From Paracoccaceae bacterium (lineage in GTDB: Bacteria > Pseudomonadota > Alphaproteobacteria > Rhodobacterales > Rhodobacteraceae): a stretch of DNA of 64,000 nt. The DNA is taken from the NCBI GenBank assembly GCA_026989055.1, contig JALSKC010000052.1, positions 97,762 to 161,761 of the forward strand. Direction: 5' to 3'. Both the position numbers and the translations under genes were made by a program. Of the stretch, positions 16,996 through 25,484 are shown piece by piece. The notes under the pieces are model-generated. The model saw nothing but the letters and a program-made list of their open reading frames with translations. It was not told the DNA's origin and ran no database searches. The first letter of the stretch is position 1. Each line of letters opens with the position of its first letter.

Positions 16996-19542
16996 TCAGG
17001 AAACGCGCTGTTTCAGGGCAAGCTGCGCCGCAGCCAGCCTCGCGACCGGCACGCGATAGGGGGAACAGGACACATAGTCAAGCCCGGCAGCCCGGCAGAA
17101 GGCGATCGATTCCGGATTGCCGCCGTGCTCCCCGCACATCGCCAGGGTGATCTCCGGGCGCGCCTCGCGGCCGCGGCGGGCCCCGATGCGCAGCAGCTCG
17201 CCCACCCCCTCGGCGTCGAGTATGTGGAAAGGATCCTCGGCAAAGACTCCCTGGGCGACATAATCGTTCATGAAGCGCCCGGCATCGTCGCGCGACAGGC
17301 CATAGGTCATCTGCGTCAGGTCGTTGGTGCCGAAGGACAGGAACGCCGCATGCTGGGCGATGTCATGGGCCCGCAGCGCCGCACGCGGCGTTTCCACCAT
17401 CACGCCCAGGCGGAAGTCGAAGCCGACGCCGCGCTCGTTGCGCACGGCCGCGGCCACGGCATCGATCCGCGACTTGACCAGCGCCACCTCCTTCTGCGCC
17501 GAAACCAGCGGAATCATGATTTCCGGCACCACCGGCGCGCCGGCCCCGCTGGCCTCGATCGTCGCCTCGAAGATCGCGCGGGCCTGCATGTCGTAGATTT
17601 CCGGCACCGTGATGCCCAGCCGCACCCCCCGCAACCCCAGCATCGGGTTGACTTCGGCCAGTGTCTCGACCCGGCGGACGACATCGGACAGCGGCAGCCC
17701 CATCGCCTCGGCCAGGGCGCGCAGCCCGCTGCGCCCGGAAGGAAGGAATTCGTGCAACGGCAGGTCGAACAGGCGGATGCAGACGGGCTGGCCCTGCATG
17801 ATCGAGAACAGCTCGACGAAATCGGCCCGCTGCATCGGCAGCAGCCGTTCCAGCGCGGCGGCACGGTCGGCGGGGTCATCGGTGAAGACGATCTCGCGCA
17901 TCACCGTCAGCCGCTCCGGCTCGAAGAACATGTGCTCGGTCCGGCACAGCCCGATCCCCTGCGCCCGGAACCTCCGCGCCACCCTGGCCTCGGCCGGCGT
18001 GTCGGCATTGGCCCGGATGCCGATGTCGCAAAGCCCGTCGGCCCATTCCATCAGGCTGTCGAAAGCCGCACCCGGCCCCGGCTCCTGCATCGGCGCCGCC
18101 CCGGCCAGCGCCTGCCCGGCGGTGCCGTCGATGGTGATCGTGTCGCCCTCGCGAAAGATCCGCCCGTCGGGCACCCGCAGCGTTCCGGCCTTCGCGTCGA
18201 GCACCATGTCGCCGGCACCGACGACACAGGGCACCCCCATGCCGCGCGCGATCACCGCGGCGTGGCTGGTGACCCCGCCGCGCTCGGTCAGCACCCCGGC
18301 GGCAGCCTGCATGCCGCGGATGTCTTCGGGCGTGGTCTCGCGCCGCACAAGGATGCAGGGCTGCTCGCGTGCCTGGCAGGCCTGAGCCGCCGCGGCGGTG
18401 AACACGATACACCCGACCGCCGCACCGGGGCTGGCTCCGATGCCGCGCAGCACCACATCGCGTTCGCCCGCGGGGTCCAGCTGCGGGTGCAGAAGCTCCG
18501 ACAGGGCCCGCGGTTCGATCCGGGCCACCGCCTCCTCGCGCGAGATCACCCCGTCGCGGGCCAGCGCCACGGCAATCTCGACCGCAGCGCGGGCGCTGCG
18601 CGGCACCCGCACCGCATCCAGCACATGCAGGGTGCCGTTTTCCACCGTGAACTCGATCTGCATCTCCTCGCGCAGCCGCTGCCGACACAGCGCGCCGTAT
18701 TCCTTCAGCTGCGTGAACAGGGCGGGCTGCTGCACCTCGAGCGACCCGCCGCGCCCGTCGCGGGCAAGATACTGCGCCCCGGTGCTGGCACGCAGCGCAT
18801 CGCGCCCCTGGCTCTGGCCCAGATAGCGCCCGGTGATCTGCGGCCTGCCGGTTTCGGAGCTGACGAACTGGATCACCCCGGCCCCGCTCTCTCCCGGGCC
18901 CACGCCGAGCACCATCTGCTGCACCACGAGCCCCAACCCGGCATCGGCCGGTGCGCCGCGGGCCTGGCGCAGGAGCCGTGCCGAGGTCCCCTCCCATGCC
19001 CGCGCCATCGAGCGCAGCACCTCGGCCAGCTGCACCGCCGGGTCCTGGGGGAAGTATTCGTCGGTCTCGGCCTGGTAGGCATCCAGCGCTGCCTGCAGCG
19101 CGTCGCGGCCCAGGCCATTGCCGGTTTCGAACATGTCCGGGTCGAGCCGGGCGATGTTCACGGCAAAGGATTGCACGAATCGAAGATAAAGCGCATTCGC
19201 CGCTTCCTCGCCGTGGCTTTCGGCTAGCGTCGCGTGCATGGCGTCGTTCATCCCGATGTTGAGCAGGGCGCCGGGCCCGCCCCAGTCGGCAAGCTGGGCG
19301 CTCGGGCGGACGCTCACCAGCGGGCGGGCGCCGAACACGGCAAGCAGTGCCTCCATGTCGGGCAGCTCGCCGGCGGCGATCCGGTGCACCGCCTCGAAGG
19401 ACAGTGCAACCGTTTCCGGAACCGGCAGGCCGAGCCGGATCAGCCGCTGCAGGCATTTCGCCCGCCCGCCGTGGGTGTCGGCCGAAATCGGAGCCACCCG
19501 GCGGATCAGGGTAAAGCCCGTCCTGTCGGTCTGTTTCTGCAC
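16996..19542 (-). CDS. PPDK-like PEP-utilising protein with altered ATP-binding domain
   Basis: An 848-residue protein with the three-part order of pyruvate phosphate dikinase. The central swivelling domain is intact (GGVTSHAAVIARGMGVPCVVG, phospho-His about H427). So is the C-terminal PEP/pyruvate barrel (GLCRTEHMFF, RLFDLPLHEFLP, NPMLGLRGVRLG, FGTNDLTQMTYGLSRDD, MCGEHGGNP). The N-terminal ATP-grasp domain is changed: where PPDK has RSGARxSMPGMMD this has RPSAQLADWGG (79-89), and where PPDK has GEYLxxAQGEDVV it has GRYLGQSQGRDAL near residue 237. It starts with GTG at 19542 behind GAGAGG. It may be a true but divergent PPDK or a PEP-dependent enzyme using another phosphoryl donor, so I withhold the name ppdK. 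Confidence 0.85.
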   Translation of the reverse strand: MQKQTDRTGFTLIRRVAPISADTHGGRAKCLQRLIRLGLPVPETVALSFEAVHRIAAGELPDMEALLAVFGARPLVSVRPSAQLADWGGPGALLNIGMNDAMHATLAESHGEEAANALYLRFVQSFAVNIARLDPDMFETGNGLGRDALQAALDAYQAETDEYFPQDPAVQLAEVLRSMARAWEGTSARLLRQARGAPADAGLGLVVQQMVLGVGPGESGAGVIQFVSSETGRPQITGRYLGQSQGRDALRASTGAQYLARDGRGGSLEVQQPALFTQLKEYGALCRQRLREEMQIEFTVENGTLHVLDAVRVPRSARAAVEIAVALARDGVISREEAVARIEPRALSELLHPQLDPAGERDVVLRGIGASPGAAVGCIVFTAAAAQACQAREQPCILVRRETTPEDIRGMQAAAGVLTERGGVTSHAAVIARGMGVPCVVGAGDMVLDAKAGTLRVPDGRIFREGDTITIDGTAGQALAGAAPMQEPGPGAAFDSLMEWADGLCDIGIRANADTPAEARVARRFRAQGIGLCRTEHMFFEPERLTVMREIVFTDDPADRAAALERLLPMQRADFVELFSIMQGQPVCIRLFDLPLHEFLPSGRSGLRALAEAMGLPLSDVVRRVETLAEVNPMLGLRGVRLGITVPEIYDMQARAIFEATIEASGAGAPVVPEIMIPLVSAQKEVALVKSRIDAVAAAVRNERGVGFDFRLGVMVETPRAALRAHDIAQHAAFLSFGTNDLTQMTYGLSRDDAGRFMNDYVAQGVFAEDPFHILDAEGVGELLRIGARRGREARPEITLAMCGEHGGNPESIAFCRAAGLDYVSCSPYRVPVARLAAAQLALKQRVS

Positions 19543-19659
19543 TGCGGCACCTCTCGATCGCGTTCGCAGCATAACGCGCATGCGCCATCGCGCAAGCATT
19601 GCCCGCGGGCGCCGCGCCGTTCTGCATGCGCACCCGGCGGCGGCGGCCGGCGCGCCGGT

Positions 19660-21882
19660 TCAGCCCTCGATCCGGCGCAGGTCGGCCACCGACAGGCACA
19701 GGCTCCGGATGTCCGACAGCAGGTTCAGCCGGTTGCGGCGCAGGATCGGGCTGTCGGCATTGACCTGCACCGCCTCGAAGAAAGCGTCGATCGGCGTGCG
19801 CAGGGCCGCCAGCGCAACCATCGCCGTGGCGAATTCCTCGTCCGCAACCGCCTGACGAATCCGCTCTCCGGCCTCCGAGAGCGCCTGGAACAGCGCCCTT
19901 TCCTCCTCCGCTTCGGCAAATCCGATGTCGCCGCCGAAGGAATATTCCACCCCATCCTTCCGCTCGGCCTGTTCGAGGATGTTGTTGGCGCGCCGAAACC
20001 CTCGGAGCAGGTTCTCGCCGTCTTCCGTCCCCAGGAAATCCTGCAGCGCCTCGGCCCGGCGCACCAGCAGCGGCAGGTCGTCATTGCCCGGCATCGCGAT
20101 GCAGGCATCGATCACGTCGTGGCGGATACCGCCTGCCCGCAGATGCACCTTGAGCCGGTCGTGAAAGAAGCCGAGCAGGTCGGCCGCGGTTTCGGGCAGC
20201 CGTTCGGAAACCTCTTCCAGATGCTGCGGCAGGCTGCCCCGGCAACGCTCCTTCAGCGCCTTCCAGGCTATGCCGAAAACCCCGTGCCGGGCGATTTCGC
20301 CGAGCAGGTCCTCGAGCAGCGCGCGCTCTTCGCCTTCCCCCCTGCCGGCAATCTCGTGGCGCAGGATCTGGCGTTCGACGAGCGGGGCGAGCTTCATCCT
20401 GATCCGGTTTTCCAGCAGCAGCCGGATCACCCCGAGCGCGGCCCGGCGCAGCGCGAAGGGATCCTTCGAGCCGGTGGGCTTTTCGCCGATCGTCCAGAAA
20501 CCGGCGAGGGTATCGAGCTTGTCGGCCAGCGCCACCGCCACCGAAACCGGCGCTTCGGGCACCGAATCCGACGGGCCGAGCGGCGCGTAATGCTCTTCGG
20601 CCGCCCGCGCGATCTCGGGCGGGAGCCCCGCCTCGGCCAGATAGTAGCGCCCCATGACCCCCTGAAGTTCCGGGAATTCGTAGACCATCTCGCTGGCCAG
20701 ATCGGCCTTTGCGAAACGCGCCGCCTGCCCCGCCGCTTCCGGCGCGGCGCCCACGGGGCCGGCCAACTCGCGCGCCAGGGCCTCGATCCGGGCGATACGC
20801 GCCCCCTGGCTGCCCAGCCGGCGGTGGAAGGTCACCCTGTCGAGGCTGTCGAGCCAGCTGCCAAGCCCGGCGCGCGCCACCCGCAGGTCGTTTTCCCAGA
20901 AGAAGCGGGCATCGGCCAGCCGCGCGGCCAGCACCCTGGCGTTTCCGGCCAGGATCGCGGCGCCACCATCGCCGGTTTCGCGGTCGGCCACGGTGGCGAA
21001 GCCCTCGATCTGCCCGGTTTGCGGATTGCGCAGGGAAAAGAACTTCTGGTGTTCGCGCATCGAGGTCCGAAGCACCTCGCCCGGAAGCTCCAGGAATTCG
21101 GCGCCGATCTCGCCCGTCAGCACCACCGGCCATTCCACGAGCCCGGCCACTTCTGCCAGCAGCCCCCTGTCTTCAACGATTTCCAGGCCCCGGGCAAAGG
21201 CGGAGGCGGTGGCCTCGTGCCAGATGTGGTCGGCGCGTTCGGCGCTGTCCAGCAGCACATGCGCGCGTTTCAGCCGGGCGCGATAGTCATCGAAGGAGGT
21301 CACCGAAAACGAATCCGGCGCCATGAAACGATGGCCGCGGGTCGTGTCGCCGGCGCAGATGCCGTCGATTTCCAGCGGCACCACCTGCGCATCTTCCCCA
21401 TCCGACAGGATGCACAGGATCGACTGCAGCGGGCGCACCCATTTCAGCCGGCCCGCCCCCCAGCGCATGGATTTCGGCCAGGGAAAGCCGCGGATCGCCG
21501 CTTCCAGCACCGCGGCGACGATTTCCGCGACCGGGCGGGCGGGGTGCTCGATCACCGCAAACAGCACCGGCCCCCTGGCCGTCTCGCGGGTTTCCAGCTG
21601 ATCTCTCGTCAACCCGGTTGCGCGCAGGAACCCCTGAATTGCCCTGTCGGGGGCATCGGCACGCGGGCCCTTGCGTTCTTCGCGCGTTGCCGGGCTTTCG
21701 GCCGGCAGCCCCTCGACCGAGAGGACCAGCCGGCGCGGGCTCGCGAAGGCGGCGGCGGCGGCATGGCTCAGCCCGGCCCCGGCCAGCCCCTCGACCACCA
21801 GGCGTTTCAGATCATCGGCGGCGCGCGTCTGCATCCGCGCCGGAATCTCCTCGGACAGGAGTTCGATCAGCAGATCGGGCAT
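19660..21882 (-). CDS. glyS: Glycyl-tRNA synthetase beta subunit
   Basis: A 740-residue beta chain of the alpha2beta2 glycyl-tRNA synthetase. It begins MPDLLIELLSEEIPARMQ, the usual N-terminus, and contains VLTGEIGAEFLELPGEVL, REHQKFFSLRN, FVATVADRE-like FATVADRETGD and the GFWTIGEKPTGSKDPFALRRAALG block, ending in the DALR-type anticodon-binding helices (LFQALSEAGERIRQAV). Its start codon overlaps the stop of the DUF6446 gene (TGATG), so translation of glyS is probably coupled to that gene rather than directly to glyQ. Confidence 0.97.
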   Translation of the reverse strand: MPDLLIELLSEEIPARMQTRAADDLKRLVVEGLAGAGLSHAAAAAFASPRRLVLSVEGLPAESPATREERKGPRADAPDRAIQGFLRATGLTRDQLETRETARGPVLFAVIEHPARPVAEIVAAVLEAAIRGFPWPKSMRWGAGRLKWVRPLQSILCILSDGEDAQVVPLEIDGICAGDTTRGHRFMAPDSFSVTSFDDYRARLKRAHVLLDSAERADHIWHEATASAFARGLEIVEDRGLLAEVAGLVEWPVVLTGEIGAEFLELPGEVLRTSMREHQKFFSLRNPQTGQIEGFATVADRETGDGGAAILAGNARVLAARLADARFFWENDLRVARAGLGSWLDSLDRVTFHRRLGSQGARIARIEALARELAGPVGAAPEAAGQAARFAKADLASEMVYEFPELQGVMGRYYLAEAGLPPEIARAAEEHYAPLGPSDSVPEAPVSVAVALADKLDTLAGFWTIGEKPTGSKDPFALRRAALGVIRLLLENRIRMKLAPLVERQILRHEIAGRGEGEERALLEDLLGEIARHGVFGIAWKALKERCRGSLPQHLEEVSERLPETAADLLGFFHDRLKVHLRAGGIRHDVIDACIAMPGNDDLPLLVRRAEALQDFLGTEDGENLLRGFRRANNILEQAERKDGVEYSFGGDIGFAEAEEERALFQALSEAGERIRQAVADEEFATAMVALAALRTPIDAFFEAVQVNADSPILRRNRLNLLSDIRSLCLSVADLRRIEG

Positions 21883-22427
21883 CAGCGTTCCCCTTCCGGC
21901 GGCGGCGGGCAGCCCTCGGGAGCCGGCTCGCCGTTGAAGACCCTTTCGCCGCAGCTGTTGATCTGGTGCCAGGCATAGGCCCGCCCCGCCTCGTCGACGG
22001 CGATCACCCGGTCGATCCCGTATCTGATGTTCGCCTCGCCCAGGAAGGCCTGCGCGCGGCCCTCTTCCAGGGCGGCGCCGATGGCCCGGGCATCGAAGCA
22101 GTCGAACCAGCCCGGCGCGACGAGCGGCACCGGATCCTCGTAGGGCAGGTAGGTTTCACGCAGCTCCTCCGGCGGCAGCAGGATCTCGAAACAGGCGCGA
22201 AAGCGCAGCGGCGAGCTTGCCGCGTCGATCCCCCGGAAGCTGCCCACAGGAACCGGCTCGGCCCGGCCGCCCTTGCGCGGGCTCATCAGGATCCGGGTTT
22301 CGCCCGGCCCCGAGGGCTCCTGCGCAAGCGTCACCGGCTCGTAGAAGGCATAGACCTGCAGGTAATAGACCGCGCCGCCGACGACAACGGCCGCAGCCAG
22401 GGTGAACAGCGCCAGGAACTTCCCCAT
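21882..22427 (-). CDS. DUF6446-type membrane-anchored protein between glyQ and glyS
   Basis: A 181-residue protein with one N-terminal hydrophobic segment (KFLALFTLAAAVVVGGAVYYLQVYAF), then a soluble domain with FRACFEILLP, PGWFDCFDA and INSCGERVFNGE. Four Cys outside the anchor could form disulfides if the domain is periplasmic. It resembles the DUF6446 family, which in this bacterial group sits between the two glycyl-tRNA synthetase genes. It overlaps both neighbours by one base (TGATG at each end), making a tight three-gene unit. I know of no function, and a role in glycylation is not implied by the sequence. Confidence 0.8.
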   Translation of the reverse strand: MGKFLALFTLAAAVVVGGAVYYLQVYAFYEPVTLAQEPSGPGETRILMSPRKGGRAEPVPVGSFRGIDAASSPLRFRACFEILLPPEELRETYLPYEDPVPLVAPGWFDCFDARAIGAALEEGRAQAFLGEANIRYGIDRVIAVDEAGRAYAWHQINSCGERVFNGEPAPEGCPPPPEGER

Positions 22428-23356
22428 CAGAGCGCCCCCCCGCCGGCCTCGGTTTCAAGAAACGCATCGGCGCAGGCCTTCGCCAGCGCCCGCACCCGGC
22501 CGATATAGGCCTGCCGTTCGGTCACCGAGATCACGCCGCGGGCGTCGAGCAGGTTGAAGATGTGGCTGGCCCTGATGCACTGATCATAGGCCGGGTGCGC
22601 CATGACGATGCGCCTGCCGGTCTTCGGGTCCTGCGCCGGCTGTTCGAGGATGCGCCGGCATTCGGCCTCGGCATCCTCGAAATGGCGCAGCAACATGGCG
22701 GTATCGGCCACATCGAAGTTCCAGCGCGAATATTCCTCCTCCGTCTGGCGGAAGATGTCGCCGTATTTCAGCGGGGTCGGCGCGTCCGGGTCGTTGAACG
22801 GCATGTCCATCACGTGGTCGATTCCCAGCACGTACATCGCCAGCCGCTCCAGCCCGTAGGTCAGCTCTCCCGAAACCGGGTGGCAGTCATGCCCACCCAC
22901 CTGCTGGAAATAGGTGAACTGGGAAATTTCCATGCCGTCGCACCACACCTCCCAGCCCAGCCCCCAGGCACCCAGCGTCGGGCTTTCCCAGTCGTCCTCG
23001 ACGAATCGGATGTCATGCAGGGACATGTCGATGCCGATCGCCTCCAGGCTGCCGAGATACTGCTCCTGGAAGTCCGGCGGGCTGGGCTTGAGCAGCACCT
23101 GGAACTGGTAGTAGTGCTGCAGGCGGTTCGGGTTTTCGCCGTAGCGCCCGTCGGTGGGCCGGCGGCAGGGCTGCACATAGGCCACCGCCCAGGGCCGCGG
23201 GCCGAGCGCGCGCAGGGTCGTGGCCGGGTGGAAAGTGCCGGCGCCCACCTCCATGTCGTAGGGTTGCAGCACGGCGCAGCCCCGCATGCTCCAGTAGCTC
23301 TGCAGGCGCTGGATGATTTCCTGGAAAGAGCGCGGCGGCGCCGGGGTCTTCGGCAT
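22427..23356 (-). CDS. glyQ: Glycyl-tRNA synthetase alpha subunit
   Basis: A 309-residue catalytic alpha chain of bacterial-type glycyl-tRNA synthetase. The class II core is clear: [57 protein letters not shown] (broken here across the motif), [46 protein letters not shown] and [13 protein letters not shown]. The ATG at 23356 gives the normal N-terminus; upstream residues are not conserved-looking. It leads the glyQ-DUF6446-glyS operon, and a good promoter lies at 23385-23413, giving a 5' leader of about 22 bases. Confidence 0.97.
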   Translation of the reverse strand: MPKTPAPPRSFQEIIQRLQSYWSMRGCAVLQPYDMEVGAGTFHPATTLRALGPRPWAVAYVQPCRRPTDGRYGENPNRLQHYYQFQVLLKPSPPDFQEQYLGSLEAIGIDMSLHDIRFVEDDWESPTLGAWGLGWEVWCDGMEISQFTYFQQVGGHDCHPVSGELTYGLERLAMYVLGIDHVMDMPFNDPDAPTPLKYGDIFRQTEEEYSRWNFDVADTAMLLRHFEDAEAECRRILEQPAQDPKTGRRIVMAHPAYDQCIRASHIFNLLDARGVISVTERQAYIGRVRALAKACADAFLETEAGGGAL

Positions 23357-23384
23357 GTCTCGGGCCTTTGTTCGGATCGCGCAT

Positions 23385-23413
23385 TCAATAGGCAGCGAGG
23401 CGGGCAGGGTCAA
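23385..23413 (-). promoter_or_regulatory. Sigma-70 promoter of glyQ
   Basis: Read on the minus strand, TTGACC (23413-23408) and TATTGA (23390-23385) are separated by exactly 17 bp. This is among the best -35/-10 pairs in the window. It sits directly ahead of glyQ. Confidence 0.6.
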
Positions 23414-23604
23414 TCGGACTTTGCCGACAACCAGTCGCGGCCCCGCGCGCCTTGCCGCCGGCATGCCCCCGCGCTTGCGCCGGCGGCAGGGGCAGGCCGC
23501 GGCGCACGGGCCGGACGGGGTGCAATCGGACCTGCCAGCGGTTAACTTCCCGGCGGGGAATCAGGGCCGGCGAAGCGGGCGGAAGGGGAAAGGGAGGCGC
23601 GGCA

Positions 23605-25449
23605 ATGCACAGGGGAGAGACGGGCGGGATCCTCATCGCCGGCGTTCTTGCCTTCGCCGCGCTCTTCGCGCTGCTTGCGGCCGCGCCGCTGCGGGCGCAG
23701 CAGGCGGTCTGGGTGCAGATCGCGGCCAGGAACGATCTGGCCGAAGCGCAGGCGTTCGTCCGCCAGCATCTGGGCAGGCTGCGCCCGCTCAACGGCTTTG
23801 CCCTGCCGAACGGATGGTATGCGGTCGCGCTGGGCCCCTTCGGGCCCGCCGAAGCGCGCGAGGTGCTGCAGCAGCTGCGCGCCACCCGGCAGATCCCTTC
23901 CGACAGCTACATCACCGACGGGCGGCGCTTCAAGGCCCGCTTCTGGCCACCGGCAGAAGCCCTCGCCCCCGCCGGAGCAGGCACGGCGGAGGGGGCACCC
24001 CCCCGGCAGAGCCGCCCGCAGGCAGAGGCAGCCGCAAGCGCCGGCGCCGCGGGAGCCGCCGCGGGCCCCTCCCCCGCCGCATCGGCTCGACCCCTTGCCG
24101 ACGAGCCCCCGCCCCTTGCAGCCGACGAGACCCTGCAGGAGGCCCGCGCCTCCGAGCGCTCCCTGGACCGCCGGCAGCGCGAGCTGCTCCAGCGGGCGCT
24201 GCAATGGGAAGGCCATTATGACGCCGCCATAGACGGCGCCTTCGGCCCCGCGACCCGGCACGCCATGGCTGCCTGGCAGCGCGCCGAGGGCGTCGAGGCG
24301 ACCGGCGTTCTCACAACGGCCCAGCGCCGGAAGCTCGTTTCCCGATACGAGGCGGCGCTGGCCAGCCTGGGGCTGGAACGGCTGCGCGACGACAGGGCCG
24401 GCATCGAGATCGAGCTGCCGCTGGCACTGGTCGCCTTCGACCGGCACGAGCCGCCCCTGGCCCTCTGGCAGGAGCGCAACGGAAGTGGCGTGCGGGTGAT
24501 GCTGATCTCGCAGGCCGGCGATGCGCTCGCGCTGCGCGGACTTTACGACATCCTGCAGGGGCTCGAGATCATGCCTCCGGAAGGCGCCCGCAGCCTGTCG
24601 CCCCGCAGCTTCACGCTGAGCGGGCAGGACGAGCGGCTTGCGAGCCACGCCTTTGCCCGCCTCGCCGGTGGCGAGATCAAGGGCTTCGTGCTGGTCTGGC
24701 CCTCCGGAGACGAAAACCGCCGCCGCCTGGCGCTGGAAGCGATGCGCAGGAGCTTCACCCCGCTGCCCGGGACTGTCCTGCCCGCCCCGGAGGCGCTGGC
24801 CGACCCGCAGGAATTCGCCCATCTGAGCGGGCTGGCCATCCGCCGGCCGGCCCTTGTGCGCAGCGGGGTGCGCGTCAGCCGCGAGGGCGCGGTGCTGACC
24901 GCGGCCGCCGGGATCGAGAACTGCGCCCGGATCACCCTGGACGATACGACAGCGGCGGTTCTGGAAGCCACCGACCCGCAGAGCGGGCTGGCCCTGCTGC
25001 GCCCCGAGCGGCCGCAGGCGGCGCCCGGCGTGGCGCAGCTGTCCGGCACGCCGCCCCGTCCCGGCGCCGAAATCGCCGTTGCCGGCTTTTCCTTCGGCGG
25101 GATCCTCGGCGCCCCGACGCTCACCTTCGGCCGGCTCCGCGACCCGCGCGGCCCCGACGGCGAGCCGTTTCTGGACCTTCTGTCGCTGAAGGCCGCCGGG
25201 CCGGACATCGGCGGGCCGGTGCTCGATGCGACCGGCAGCCTTGTCGGGCTGCTTCTCCCCCCGCCCGCGGACAGCCGCAGGCTGCTGCCCCCCGCGGTGC
25301 ATCCCGCCGCCGATTCGGAAGCGATCCTGCGCTTTCTGGACTCCCGGAAGATCGGAGCGGTTCGCGCCGATCCGGGCCCGGAAATGGCCCCCGAGGACCT
25401 TGCCGCCGCGGCCGCGGACATGACCGCCCTGATCGGCTGCTGGCGGTAG
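23605..25449 (+). CDS. Exported SPOR-like / peptidoglycan-binding protein with inactive trypsin-like domain
   Basis: A 614-residue exported protein. A signal peptide ends near residue 33 (PLRAQQ). Residues 34-115 resemble a SPOR-like fold (VWVQIAARNDLAEAQAFV, NGWYAVALGPF). After a Pro/Ala-rich linker, residues 193-250 form a PG_binding_1 domain (LLQRALQWEGHYDAAIDGAFGP). The C-terminal part (about 415-600) has a trypsin-like layout, but all three triad positions are replaced: TAAA (A435) for TAAH, SGLALL (G461) for xDLALL and DIGGP (I535) for xSGGP. It is therefore probably a non-catalytic, cell-wall-binding protein. The start at 23605 has AAGGGAGG upstream. Confidence 0.82.
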   Translation: MHRGETGGILIAGVLAFAALFALLAAAPLRAQQAVWVQIAARNDLAEAQAFVRQHLGRLRPLNGFALPNGWYAVALGPFGPAEAREVLQQLRATRQIPSDSYITDGRRFKARFWPPAEALAPAGAGTAEGAPPRQSRPQAEAAASAGAAGAAAGPSPAASARPLADEPPPLAADETLQEARASERSLDRRQRELLQRALQWEGHYDAAIDGAFGPATRHAMAAWQRAEGVEATGVLTTAQRRKLVSRYEAALASLGLERLRDDRAGIEIELPLALVAFDRHEPPLALWQERNGSGVRVMLISQAGDALALRGLYDILQGLEIMPPEGARSLSPRSFTLSGQDERLASHAFARLAGGEIKGFVLVWPSGDENRRRLALEAMRRSFTPLPGTVLPAPEALADPQEFAHLSGLAIRRPALVRSGVRVSREGAVLTAAAGIENCARITLDDTTAAVLEATDPQSGLALLRPERPQAAPGVAQLSGTPPRPGAEIAVAGFSFGGILGAPTLTFGRLRDPRGPDGEPFLDLLSLKAAGPDIGGPVLDATGSLVGLLLPPPADSRRLLPPAVHPAADSEAILRFLDSRKIGAVRADPGPEMAPEDLAAAAADMTALIGCWR

Positions 25450-25484
25450 CTGCGCAACGGCCGCCGGAACCGGCGCGGCGCTTC

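Noticed and set aside
17125..19227. A 700-codon plus-strand open frame opposite the PPDK-like gene
   Set aside because: Antisense shadow with low-complexity Gln/His/Arg content and no recognisable motif.
19234..21978. A 914-codon open frame on the plus strand opposite glyS and the start of the PPDK-like gene
   Set aside because: It lies wholly antisense to clear minus-strand genes, has Arg/Gln/Gly-rich composition typical of shadow frames in 70% GC DNA, and shows no domain.
23605..25449. C-terminal domain considered as an active DegP-like protease
   Set aside because: All three triad positions are occupied by non-catalytic residues (Ala, Gly, Ile).
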